DNA from: Apium graveolens
Taxonomy: Eukaryota > Streptophyta > Magnoliopsida > Apiales > Apiaceae
Assembly (NCBI RefSeq): GCF_009905375.1
Contig: NC_133648.1
Span: forward strand, 90,832,631 to 90,896,630
Direction: 5' to 3'
Length of the DNA: 64,000 nucleotides
Shown: positions 1-11,464 of the stretch, piece by piece
How the letters are laid out: each line of letters opens with the position of its first letter
How positions within the stretch are numbered: the stretch's first letter is position 1
The notes under the pieces: generated by a model
The model's input: the letters and a program-made list of their open reading frames with translations, nothing else
The model's database searches: none
Told to the model about the DNA's origin: nothing
Program-made: the position numbers and the translations under genes

Positions 1-263
1 TTTCAAGCATCCGAAAAATAAGAACAAATAAAATAAAGGTATGGGTCCAGCTTTTTCTCACCATGGGTCCAATCATGCACAACTATCAATGGCTGGTGAC
101 GATAATTTATCCACGCGATAATATTTAGCAGGGCTATTAGTCATTATCATGATGGCATAGCTAGGCTATTTTTTATATAATATTATTATATTATATGGGT
201 GTTTATTTTTTTCTATTGAAAAAACACTATTTTTTTGGATTTTTGTTCTCGCTGATTTCTTAG

Positions 264-776
264 ATGGTTATGGGTAAGGTGTATATTTATTTTCCTTTCA
301 AAGGGTTTGGTAATTTTCTCGATGGTGGTGTTAAATATAAAGTATTTACACATGCTTATTTTATCACTCACCTCCGTAAAAATAACCTTCAGTCAAATTC
401 ACAAATTGCTTCTATTAAATAGCTAATTAGTAAAGACATTGGCAACTTTAGAGCGGTTGATGTTGCTCTTTGTCAAGTTGAGCAATGGGTTTGTGGTGAG
501 TGCATGACTATACATTCACTTTACAAGCATTGTAAACATGCTAATGGACAATCCCTTTCACCCCATGCGTATGAGTTAGACGGTTCAATTTCTTGCTATA
601 TTCGGGGTATTTATTCGCCTCGATGCATTATCAGCAATGTTGTGGATCTTTCAGACCCTGAAGCTATTGCATATCCTCGTGTTTTGGATGCCAAAATACT
701 TGACAAAGTTTGTCAGTGCTCATTTCGTACAGTGAAGAGTATTCCCTCGGCTTGTAGGTTTGCTTTTTCAAGAACT
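264..776 (+). pseudogene. Broken coding fragment, unknown plant repeat-associated protein
   Basis: An open frame runs from an ATG at 264 to 776 and is broken by one TAG at 420-422. The conceptual product has a Cys-rich stretch (VCGECMTIHSLYKHCKH) followed by a region ending in RFAFSRT, which is cut by the E7 LTR at 777. From memory the pattern resembles a segment of plant proteins linked to non-LTR reverse transcriptase families; this was not checked and no catalytic motif is visible. Its continuation should lie beyond the right end of the window, on the far side of E7. Bases 1-263 upstream are AT-rich and show nothing recognisable. The reading frame and stop are seen directly; the family link is a guess. 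Confidence 0.4.
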
Positions 777-2159
777 TGTTAGGACGAAAATACGTGCTAA
801 TAATACACGCAAGTATACGCGTTAGTAAGTAATATATAATTCTTTCTAGTTCGTTCCCACAGAGACTCTTTTGGTTAACTTAAGATTTATGCGCTTATGC
901 AACAATGATATGGTTATTATTCAATGCTAAGACTAATAACAAATTGAGATTATTTATAACTAAGATATTAACTAGCATGCAAATAACTAAGAGAATAAGG
1001 GTTGAATTACTATATGAGACAAACATGGGATTCTAATGTTATTAAATACTTCATTCAAAGTCCTTTTGTTCTTAACCTTAGCATGCAATGGTGATGACAA
1101 CTAATCAGATAACACGAAACTGATAAACGCCAACTTTCGTTGCATGACTAACATACTACCAGACATCCACAAAAGAGATAAAAGCTGAATAGACACCAAG
1201 TATATTGAGACCCTATATGTCTATAGAATTTGACAACACAAAGGTTTAATGCGCAAGTTATCTATCGTGATTACATAGGACAAGTAAGATAGTTAAAATT
1301 ACCTACGAATCATGCATAATCAATACATGAACCTATGCTTGCATGACAAGTTTTAAACCTCTAAATTCATTGTTGCTTAATTAGAGATTAACACGCAGTC
1401 TTCTATGTTCGCGATGCACATAAGACGAATAAGCACAACCAATACTAGGATAACATACAATCACCACATACTAAGATATCGAAACAAGATTAACTATTGA
1501 AATCCATAAATCCGCTAGAACCCCACGATAACGATTAGTTCATAACCGAACTCATTATAACCGTGGGTTCCGATGAAAGCATGGTATAATAAATTAGGTC
1601 TTTATATACAACGAATAATAACAAAGTACGTAATCCAGAGTATATGTTCAACAAACAAGAATGAGCATCCAAGATTATAACTTAAAACAAAGAATCACAA
1701 GAATAAACTAGATCTTCTTGGCCTTCGTTGAATTATGCTATAGGTCTTCTCGTCGTCTTCTCTTTAAGCTCTGTTTAGAAAAACGTCTTCAATTTGTCTT
1801 TAAATAGCAGCCCAATTAATCCAGAGGCCCATAAATCAGTCTTCTAATTGAAACAGAATTCTGAAATTCCGACACGGCGCGGCTGCGCGCTTCATCAGCG
1901 CAGGCACGCTGATCTTCTGTTAAAACTTGAATTGCCTTCTTTTATTAGCTGGTTATTTATGGCTTTGCACGAGCAATCTTCATGACATCTTCCTAACACC
2001 ATTTTAGCATCAAAGCAATGTTAAATCACCTTGATCCCTTATTTATGTCTGAAATGCAAAACACTACAAAATCACATCAAAAACACAAATAACTTGAGTA
2101 CAAAACATCAATTTGAAGCTTTACGAAGCGTTATAAGTGGATATAAATGCCACTTAACA
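777..2159 (-). repeat. E7 3' LTR (Athila-like)
   Basis: Begins TGTTAGGACGAAAATACG and ends CACTTAACA on the plus strand, matching the E1 LTR ends (TGTTAGGGCG and CACTTATCA) and much of the interior, including the Ty3-typical GC-rich block near 1872-1915. Length 1,383 bp against 1,417-1,418 bp for E1. It is immediately followed by the polypurine tract (plus strand tacccccaaactt at 2160-2172), which confirms that the element reads on the minus strand and that this is the 3' LTR. No gene is present in it. Confidence 0.85.
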
Positions 2160-2198
2160 TACCCCCAAACTTGAATCGATACTCGTCCTCAACCATAA

Positions 2199-2790
2199 TG
2201 GTAGGTCACACACATTGTAGAAGGGGGGTTGAATACAGTGTATAGCACAATCAAATCGAATTCAAAGAACACAAGTAACAGAAAACAAACTTTATTAAAC
2301 TCTGTTACAATATGGAATTGTCCTCTCTCAGTGATGAACAAAATATCACGAGAGCTGCTAGGGTTACAATGAATATTATTCTCGATAATGATAACACTTA
2401 TAGTGTAAACCCTATGTCTGTGTTTATATACTACACAGTTACAAGATAATCAGTAATTGATATGGAATATAATTCTGCTTCCTAAAATATATCAATCAGT
2501 TATCTTTTTTTCCAATTATTCTATTCTTCATAGAATTCCTTCTTCATGCATTCGCGTTTGTCTTGATCTTCTTTCCTTTCAATCAGTCGCCTCCCTTATC
2601 TGAAAGTCTCCTTAAGTCATGATATTATCTCCTGATAAATATCTGCTGATAACTTAAGTTCTGACAACTTAAGTTCTGACTTCAGTATAAGTGCTGATAT
2701 CCAGTTAAGTACTGATTTGTCCTGTTTAAGTAAGATATGAAAACTAAACACAAATCATATTAGACATGATATTATCAAATATATCTAACA
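2199..2790 (-). repeat. E8 3' LTR
   Basis: Plus strand TGGTAGGTCACACACATTG to CAAATATATCTAACA; on the element strand it starts TGTTAGATATATTTG. The outer terminus reads TGG where TGT would be expected, a point change. Next to it, 2791-2806 is the polypurine tract. The LTR is half the length of the E4 LTR and belongs to a different SIRE-like family, though both share a CCCCCC-containing stretch near the 3' end. The E8 bases 2791-2993 between LTR and ORF hold only the polypurine tract and AT-rich sequence. Confidence 0.7.
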
Positions 2791-2993
2791 ATCTCCCCCA
2801 ACTTGTGAATTAGCATAATATACAAGTTTAACAGATATTTGATGATGTCAAAAACATTAAGTACAAATGCATGAGAATCTGACTAGATAACTACAACTTA
2901 CAGTCCTTAAAGCTTTACCAACTTTAACTTCTGATAACAACTTTATTCTGTATACACATCAGAATTTGAGCAGTTGTAGATCTTGACTTGGCT

Positions 2994-5900
2994 TCAATTA
3001 CTGATCTCTTTGATGTCAGGAGTTGTTCTGAGATAGTTCTTTAACAAACATCTATCAGCATATCTGAGTTCATCAATCATCCTCCTTTTACAATCTTTAA
3101 GCTTTGCAGTATCTTCACCAGTTTGGAAGATAGCATATCTGAGATCATTAATTTTTGCTTTTCTCAACTCCTGATCTAGTCTGATGAAATAGGCTTTGTC
3201 AGACTCTAGATTGAATTCAAGTCCCTTAATACCAAGATATGTACTGATCTTTGCAGTATTAGGCTTCATATCAACAATATCACCCTTGTGATCTTTGTAC
3301 TTGGGACAATATGTGCTGTCAGACTTTACAAAATAGAGTTTCTTCTGTCTCTGAATTTGAGTCTTCAAATAATTTGCAGCACTTTCTGTTAATCTGTTCT
3401 TCACTTGAAGTAAGAATAAAACATATTCTAGTTCCTCAAAATACTTCAGTGGTATAGCATTTTCCCTTATGTGGTAAACCCTTCCATCTGTCATGAAATA
3501 TAACAAGATGTGTTTTTTCAAGAAGGTATGGTAAACCATTTGTACAGATTCAAGTCGATTCAATCTTTCAGGAGTTGCTCCAACACCTGGTTCACTTAAG
3601 GAAGTTGGATCATTGGTTGTGTTCTGCACTCTTCTTTCATCAGCACTACCCAATCCAGATTTATCTCTTGCTTCCTTTCCAGTAACGACTCTTGCTTTAA
3701 AACCACTTGCTGCAGTCTTCAAAGGTTGAGTCTGTTTGGCTTTAGTGAATCCTGGTAGGAGTAACTTTGAGGATTTAACATGAGTAATGTCAGAGGTTTC
3801 CTTTGACATATCTTCTGATATCAAGCCAACTTGAGCTATGTCAGAGGTTGCTTGCTTCAATGTCATATAAGAACTAACTATATCTTGACTATGAACAACT
3901 TGAGCCATGTCAAAGGTTGTCTTAGAAATCTTCTTTGAAATCAGAGTAAGATTAGCATCTTCAACATAAATTTCTTCATCCACAGGAGGCACATAAACCT
4001 TTACAGGTTCACCAACTTTTTCTTTGCCCTTGAACCTTGCATCTATCTACAATTGTGATTTAGCCTGCCTCAGGATTTACCCTTTCTTTTATCACAATGC
4101 CTTTGGCCCTAGGAAGTTTCTTTTTAACAACAGAAGCTTCAGATTTGGAGTTGAATTTTTCTAACTTAAGTCTAGCTTCTTCTTCCTTTAGACTCTCAAA
4201 GTCCATTCCTGGATTTTCTTTCAGAAATAACTGTCTTGAAATTTCCTCATCAAGTTTTAAAAGTTCATCAGAACTTATCCTTTTACCAGTTTCAGAAGTT
4301 ATTCTTCTCCCAGTATCAGAACTTGTTCTTTGACTTGTAGTTCCAGTTCTACTTGATGAAAGACCTTTACCTTGACCATGACCTCCACCCATTCCAGAGT
4401 TTCCCGGGTCATCTTTCCCATCATCTTTCCCTTCAGTGTCTTAACAGGTTTGCATTTGGACTTAATTACTTTCTCCCCCTTTTTAGCATCAGCAGGTAAA
4501 AGAGAGAGACAAGCAATTCCACTAAGGATTGGATCTCATTGAGTTGAGATTGCTGAGAAGCTTGATTTTTCAAAATTTCATCAATCTGAGACTGTTGCTT
4601 CTCTTGAGTTTTCTCAATGGAGGAAATTTTGTCAAAGGCAAGCTTGAAAAAGTTTTTCTTTTCAAGTTTCATAGTCATTTCTTGCTTGAGTAAAGCTTCT
4701 TGAATTTTAGGCACCTCGACATGAGTTGTTGAGTGTTGACCTTGAAGGTGTCTAGTACTCAATGCAGTAACTCTCAGTTGTGTCTTGAAATCATCATTAA
4801 CTAGCATCTCATCAGCTTTTGCCAAGTGCCCATCAAGAATTCTTTCATTTGGAACAAATGTAACTGTGTTCCACTCCTTAGTCCACTCCTGTCCTCTAGG
4901 AGTTTCACTCCAAGGTACTGGTGCATCACCTCTAACAAACTTTTTAACTAGTTCAGCTTTTGAAGGAGCTTGTAGAGGTGCATGTCCAGAAGGACCAGCT
5001 GCATCAGCATCTTCATTTATAGCAGCATTACCAGTATCATCAGCATTTGCAGCATCAGAACTTACAGAGGCAACATCCTCTGATAAAAGAACAGTGTGGG
5101 AGGCTATTGAGGCTTCAACATCATCCTATAAGTGCTGATCTGCTACTAAGTACTGATCAACAGCCATATTCTGATGCTCACCTAAAATCTGATCTTCAGT
5201 ATCTAGATGCAGAGAAGGTGTTGTAGGCAATTCTAGAATAAAATCAGCATCAGGAATTGGTGTTATTGGTGGATTGATAGGATCTTATGGAGCTTCTATG
5301 TACAGAACCTCAGGCACAATCAGGTTCTGAATATTAATCTCAGCACTTGTGCCCGGGTCTTCAGTAGGTACTGGTTCAGTTACAGGAGACACAGGTGGTG
5401 TAGATACTTTATCTTGACCAGTTTCCTGAATGGGTGACAATGGAGGTGTAGATGCAGTAGCTTCAACAAATTCTTACTCTTTTGAGATCAGAGATTCCTG
5501 ATCTCCTTCCTTAGCTGCTGCTTCCTCATCCTCTGAAACTGGCTTAGCCCTGTCCCTGTGAGCTCTCTGTTTCTTGTATCTTTTTGAAGGTGGAGATACC
5601 TTGGGAGCTTCATCAGAATACATCCTTCTAAGCCTTTTGAGAAGCTTAGAACCCCCAATTCCAGTATCCTTTTGAGAAGAGACCTTCTCAGCTTCTTTAA
5701 TAACAGGTTCTGACACAGGAACCTGTTCTTCAGCATCTGATTCATCTCGCAGAATGAATCTCCTTCTCTTCTGTTGTGTCTGAGATACTTTCTTAGTCCT
5801 CTTAGGTTTGGAAGATGAAGGCTGCACTGTAGGATCTGAAGGTTGAGGTTGAGAAGTTTGAGATGGTTGAGTAGAGGTGGTAGGTGCTGATGGATGAGAA

Positions 5901-6243
5901 TCAGATGGTTGGACATCAGGATATAGTGCAGTGTATTTAACGGGATCATAGGTTATTAAGGCTTGTTTGACATATAAAGGAATTAAGAGGGGTCTTAACA
6001 CAGCCTTCTTATTATCAATAGATAATAAGTCATTAAAAGCTCTTTTAGCTAGTCTGAATGATGAAATTAATTCACTAGCAGATTGGGGCTTATTATCACA
6101 ACAGAAACTATAGATAAGCTGATAGAATCTAGCAAAATAAATAGTAGTTCTATCTTCTGTCATTCTATTCCCAATAAAACCTAAGACAACACTTGCATAG
6201 TCAAAATCAGTTTGATTTATGAGAGCATGCCCGATTTACCGAT
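2994..6243 (-). pseudogene. Env-like (third) ORF of SIRE-type copia E8, degenerate
   Basis: A frame of about 3.2 kb located between the expected end of pol and the 3' LTR, the place where SIRE-clade elements carry an envelope-like ORF of unproven function. From its N-terminal end it shows a globular part (IYFARFYQLIYSFCCDNKPQ), a long Ser/Thr/Pro-rich and acidic middle, a Gln-rich coiled-coil stretch near 4560-4640, a Ser-rich basic segment near 4060-4390, and a conserved C-terminal domain (KAYFIRLDQELRKAKINDLR). It is broken by in-frame stops at 5474-5476, near 5285 and near 5130, and by frameshifts near 4480, 4400 and 4060. No clear signal peptide or membrane segment was seen. The start is lost at the truncation. 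The role of the protein is unknown. Confidence 0.6.
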
Positions 6244-6545
6244 CATAATGACGCAAGCATAGTATGTACCGATCTTTGCGAATTATTAATTACCAGTTAG
6301 TAATCCTATGATCAGGAACTATTTAAGTTTAGAGTTATCATCTTTTAGGTCTCACTATTATGATCTCATCATAATCCATAAAAAGCTTTACTCTAAACTA
6401 TGGTATATCTTATTTAAACACTTAAATAGATAGAGCCCGTAATAAAAACAAAACAAGTCTTTTATTAATATTAATGAAATCAAAACAGATTACACAGGAA
6501 GTTATTCCTAAATCCTAATACATGATTGGACTTAGGACATATTCC
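6244..6545 (-). repeat. LTR fragment of the E5 copia family (5' end only)
   Basis: The reverse complement starts TGAAAGGAATATGTCCTAAG and aligns over about 300 bp with the first part of the E5 LTR (TGTAGAAAGAGATATGTCC at 56190). It stops abruptly near 6244, where E8 sequence begins, so only the first fifth of a 1.7-kb LTR is left. Bases right of 6545 return to E7 sequence. It marks a deletion or rearrangement between the E8 and E7 parts. The left boundary is approximate. Confidence 0.7.
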
Positions 6546-7064
6546 TTTCAGATTGTGCATAATTGTGTGTATATTTGGGATTTTGGGAGTAGAATTAGTT
6601 TTAGAAAAGAAGTGGGAATTGATTATGGGAATAATGGGAGTAATGGGGTGATTGAAATTGATTTGGAGAGGGAAATATGGAAGGTGGGAGAGTAAAATTT
6701 GGCTTATGGAAGGTGGGAGAGTAAAATTCGGCTTGAATTTTATTTGGTGTTTAAATTTTCGATTTTCTGACCTTTTTTTCAGGTCCAGGGAGCCAGCACG
6801 GCCGCCCCGCCTGGCAGCGCGGGCGCGCCGTGCTTCTGGAAAACCAGCGCGGCCGCCTCGCATACCAGCGCAGGTGCACCGTGCTACTGGAAAATCAGCG
6901 CGGCCGGCCCGCTTCTCAGCACGGGCGCTCCGTGTTGCTGTAGTTGGCACTGAAAGTTTTTCTTTTTCTGATTTTTTGTAGTTTTCTCCTTATTTTCTTC
7001 TTCCTCTATCTACTAATGTACAACAAACTTGCGTTGCCTCCCAAGAAGCGCTTGCTTTACGTCG
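6546..7064 (-). other. E7 pol-env spacer
   Basis: Corresponds to the spacer between pol and the env-like frame of E1 (29412-29880): T-rich tracts, the GC-rich module and a conserved block around 7030-7060 (tgcctcccaagaagcgcttg, compare tgcctcccacgcagcgcttc in E1). No coding sequence is supported here; open frames across the GC-rich repeats are low-complexity. The env-like frame of E7 itself is missing, lost in the rearrangement with E8. Confidence 0.6.
6793..6945. repeat. GC-rich tandem repeat, 3 units of 51 bp
   Basis: Three copies start at 6793, 6844 and 6895 (cCAGCRCGGCC), each with a downstream GCGGGCGCGCCGTG-like half and a CTGGAAAA tail. A single copy of the same module is in the E1 spacer (29686-29723) and in both E1 LTRs. 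It stands out sharply from the AT-rich surroundings. Confidence 0.8.
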
Positions 7065-7978
7065 TTAGCTTGGCGTAGAATTTCTGAGATCAAATTGCAA
7101 ACAAACCACCCTAACCACCTCGCGGTTTGCCGTATCCCCATAGTAATGTTTCAATCGCTGTCCATTTACCTTGAATGCTTGGTCCAGATCATTCTCAAAA
7201 ATCTCCACCGCTCCATGTGGAAACCCAGTTTTGACAACAACGACCCTGACTACCTCGACTTCAACTTTCCAGGAAAAAAACGGAGACGAGAGTTGAACAA
7301 AAGAGCTTGTTGTCCCAGCACAAATCATTTGAGCACTAGACCCCCATCGTGCCACCTCTTGACTTTTTCCTTATACATTTTGTTGTTCTCATACGCTTGA
7401 AGTCGAAACTCGTCGAGTTCATTCAATTGAAGCATCCTTTTCTTACCAGCTGCATCCATATCAAGGTTCAATTTCTTCAAAGTCCAATACGCTTTGTGCT
7501 CTAGCTCCACAGGCAAATGACATCCTTTCCCTTAAACCAACTGAAATGGTGACATGCCTAGCGGAGTCTTGTATGTTGTTCGATACGCCCATATAGCTTC
7601 ATCAAGCTTCAGAGACCAATCCTTCCTTGATGGGCACACAACTTTCTCTAAAATGCGCTTGATCTCTCTGTTAGATACCTCAGCTTGACCATTAGTCTGA
7701 GGATGGTAGGTTGTAGCAATGCGATGATTCACATTATACCTTTGCATCATATCAGTGAACTTGTGATTGCAGAAATGCGATCCCTCGTCACTGATTATGA
7801 CTCTTAGAGTCCCAAATCTTGTGAATATCTGTTTGTGAAGAAAATTAAGCACTACCTTCGCATTATTCGCCGATAAACAAGATATACTGATTATTGCAAG
7901 ATGAGAAAAATGGCCCCATGAAGTCAATATCCCAAACATCGAAGACCTCAATCTCGAGAAGCACATTAAGAGGCATCT
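7065..7978 (-). pseudogene. E7 pol C-terminal part (integrase), broken
   Basis: Matches the integrase of E1: residues around [11 protein letters not shown] (second catalytic Asp) and [17 protein letters not shown] (catalytic Glu) are readable at 7532-7966, followed by the C-terminal region [16 protein letters not shown] (7325-7516). Compared with E1 about 45 bp are missing between the CNNQYIL and NAKVVLNF parts, and there are several stops and frame changes down to 7065. Upstream it is cut by the solo LTR at 7979 and resumes at 11465. It cannot encode a working integrase. Confidence 0.8.
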
Positions 7979-10900
7979 TGTAACGACCGAGAAATTACGC
8001 TTGTATTATATATCTTAATAAAGATGATTTATGTGTATTATTATGTTGTTAAGTGTGTTGAGTCATAAAACCCTAGTTGTTATGTGCTAATGTGCTATGT
8101 GTAATCTGTTTCGATCAGAATGTGTTTCGGGTATTTATCGAGTGTTTTATTCTAGTTAAAAGCTTTTCTATCAAAAGTTCTACGGCCCAAACAGTGTTTT
8201 AATAGCCGATATTTGATTTAAAATCATTGGCCCTATTTTTCCAAGTATGGCCTATACCGTATCAATATTCTATACATGTAGACGTTTTACAAATCTTCTT
8301 GTTTCGCGAAAAACGACTTTTTCGGGCCCCTTCGGGTGTCAAAAACCCCACAAAAATCACATTTTTATTTTTATAGGATCATGAAATTACCAAATATCAT
8401 TTTTCTTTGCATTTTTGTATTATTCATAATTTTTGGCATATATTTTGTATTTATTGGATATTTAAAAATTCAAATTTAATACCTAAAAATTATAAAAATT
8501 GGGGCCAATTAATTTTATTAGATGTATAATTACGGCCTTAATTTTAATTAGGAGTATTTTTAACCCTAGTATAAATTGCTGATTTATTAATAATTATTAA
8601 TTAGTTAATTATTAAAAAAATCAGAAAATGAAGAATATTTGTGTTGGTGAAGAACAACTCAAGAATTCAAACCCAGATTTCATAGTGATTCTGTTATCCA
8701 AATCTCACATGTGAGTAACCAAAATGAAGCTTATGATCTCTACTTTCTTTTCATATATCATCAATTTCATGTTTTATTGCTTGGACTTTTGATTCGTAAT
8801 TTAGGGTTCATGAACTAAAATTGGGGGCGTTTGATTTTGGGGTTATTGGATGAAATTGATGCTTGGGATAATTTCATATGCTTATTTGTGATTGATTTGC
8901 ACCATTTAATTCATCAAACGATAGCTTGAATGGTTAGTTCTTATTCTAGGGTTAATGCAAGTTTTACTTTAATTCATTTTTGATTTTACATGAACCTGAG
9001 ATTGTTTTGATGATAGGGGTTAGATTGTAGAAATGTTAAGCTTTATTTTGAACTATTATGTGTAATTTTTCGTGTACGAAATCGACAGTTTGAGTTTTGG
9101 CCGGAAATTTCTATAATTTGGTCGGAGAAATCGTTTTAGGGATTATTGGATTATGATGTTAGCATATTTGAGTTTCTGGTGAAATTTTGAATGAAATTGA
9201 GGGTTGAATCGATCCAAATGATTCCGTTTTGACCACGAACCAAGCTCATCGGGGAGTCTTACCGTTGTTCTTCGAGTTTTCGCCGAAATCGGCACACAGG
9301 TGATGGTGGAGGAGGAAGACGACAGGGACGTGTTGCTGGGATGGTGATGGATTATTTTGCAGCAAGAACGGATCGAAACCGTGTTGTTTTGCCCAGGAGT
9401 TGGCCTCGCCGGAATCGAGCTCCGATGGCCGGAACCTCGCCGGGTTCTGGGTTGTGAAGAACACCAACGGGTTGTTCTTGCCAACCCGGACTCGACCCGT
9501 TTTCTTCTAAATTTTGACCCGGTTTTGATTTTCAAAACCCTTTTCTGACTTTGAAAACCTGTTTCTGATTTACTAAATTATTTTTATTTTTATAAAATTC
9601 TAAAAATTAGTTTTATTTAATTTGAAAATCCAATAACTAATATGATTTATTTTCTGAATTATTTTGAAAATAATTATAAATTATTTTCTTATTTCAGAAA
9701 TTATTTATTTATGTAATTATTTCGTAATTACTTATTATTTAATTAAATTGATTAATTAGTTTATAATTAATCAGTTTAATTGGATAATTTGTAATAAATT
9801 ATAGTTAATTCCAAAAATTAGGGTATAATTATTTTAAAATATGGTATTTCTCAAATAATTATTTAAAAATATAATTGGGGTTAAATTAATTATGAATAAT
9901 TAATTACAACTTATTAATAATTGGTTAATTCTTCTTTATTGCGTAATAACTAAATCTTCTATCCGATTTAATCGAAACGAATACCCTTAGACTCAGAAAA
10001 ATGACCCGATTCCATTAAAAATAGTTATAAATTATAGGTCTCTCGAGACCGAGTTGGTTTATGATATTTATTCATTTGCAAACCCTATTAGTGATAAAAC
10101 GAGTCCAATAAATCCCGAAAAATTAGGAATCGAGTCAGATATTGTTTGTTAATGTGAATATATGTCTAATATCAATTTAAAAAATATTTATAGGTATAAA
10201 TTAATTATGTGCTATTTGATTTACGTGATTATGTGAACACTAATTGCTAGATATTTATATACGATTCAGATATTATCGTATGGGTAGACGATAAGGGCTA
10301 CGTGGTTTCAGTCTGAGAAATGCGTACGATGTAAGTCAACTAAACAAGTATCTTTCCTTGATAGATTCAGCACCAGCAAGGCGAATCAAGCCGGAGATAG
10401 AGAGCTGTGAACTACCCGAGGTGAAGCGCATTCCATGCAAGTTTTTCCCTTATTCTAAATTCAAAATAGTGAATCGCTTCCAACTTTCCATGACAGCTAC
10501 ACCTTGATAATTCTTGTTCACAAACACTGATAGATTATTTTTGTTCCTTTATTCCTATTTCATTTCGATTCCTGATTTCTCCTAATTCATTGAATCCTCT
10601 ATTCATATTCCAATAATTACATACACTCAGATACATATACTCTGATATATTCCGATGTTAGGATACATAGATGCATACCGATTATTTCGGATGCTAATCT
10701 ATGGACTGGATGGTTACGATGCGGGTCGGGTATGAATCGGACCCTTAATTATTAGGCCACAGTGCCTAGGTACCCTATATGTTGGTGGGGTCTATGCAGT
10801 TGGGTATAGATCAGCGCTATATCCTGACTGATCAGTAAGTTATAGTGCATATATTGGTTTTTGTGTCCAGTCTAGTTTATTTGGTACTCGCCAGTAATGG

Positions 10901-11459
10901 CTTTCATTGTTCATTACAGAAACAGATGGTTGTTCAAACCAGCAGATTACCGGTTTATTTAACTTTCTCTCTTTACACTATATATATTGTTGCAGGCTTG
11001 TTGAGCAAATTTTGTCTCACCCCTATTATTGTTGTTCACCTTGTTTTTCAGTTAAGGTTGAGAATAAAACCTATCCGAATCTGAGTAGTCAAGAAGCGGG
11101 TCAAGCAGCGGGACCCTCTGGTACCAAGAGTGTTTATTTCAATCCAAGAAGAGAGTTTTGAATTGCCCGAGCAGGTGTAGCAGGATAAGTTATAGATATA
11201 GTTCGAATAAAAGATGCTCAGTTTAAAACTTATGTAGATAATTGGGTTTGTAATAAAAAGGGTTTGTAAGACAGTTTATTTGGAATTGTTATAATAAAGT
11301 TGGTGTGTCATTCTTGTTTTCATACCTTAACCTTGAAAAGATCCTGAGTAGTAGTAAGAAGGGGTAATTATATGTTTATATTATTATTGTACAAGTTCAG
11401 TAAGGTAGTTAGTGATAGTAATACCCGAGATCTATACCCCGAATTTGGAGGGTGTTACA
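7979..11459 (+). mobile_element. Solo LTR, Tekay-type Ty3, TSD CATCT
   Basis: Starts TGTAACGACCGAGAAATTAC and ends TTGGAGGGTGTTACA, 3,481 bp. It is flanked by catct at 7974-7978 and 11460-11464; the uninterrupted E1 sequence at the same place (near 30810) has a single gcatctcat, so this is a clean insertion into E7. The end (TATACCCCGAATTTGGAGGG) and the interior (ACCCGGTTTTGA, Tekay-like GC-rich block at 9230-9500) are related to the E3 LTR, so it is a diverged member of that family in plus orientation. No internal region, primer site or polypurine tract remains, which implies LTR-LTR recombination. It contains no gene; a mid-LTR splice-donor-like CAT|GTGAGTAA at 8708-8717 and acceptor-like sites at 10919 and 11051 are noted. 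Confidence 0.9.
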
Positions 11460-11464
11460 CATCT

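Larger units (their letters stand above)
2199..6243 (-). mobile_element. E8: 5'-truncated SIRE-like Ty1/copia element inside E7
   Basis: Contains a 592-bp 3' LTR, a polypurine tract (minus strand GTTGGGGGAGAT next to 2790) and a long degenerate frame downstream of where pol would be. The LTR ends, the GGGGG-rich polypurine tract and the env-like frame are typical of the SIRE clade. It is inserted in the E7 internal region right after its polypurine tract; everything upstream of the env-like frame (5' LTR, gag, pol) is missing. The right limit at about 6243 is where similarity to the E5-type LTR fragment begins and is approximate. Confidence 0.7.

Noticed and set aside
6480..6981. Arg/Ala-rich open frames on both strands
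   Set aside because: Produced by the GC-rich 51-bp repeats and flanking LTR fragment.
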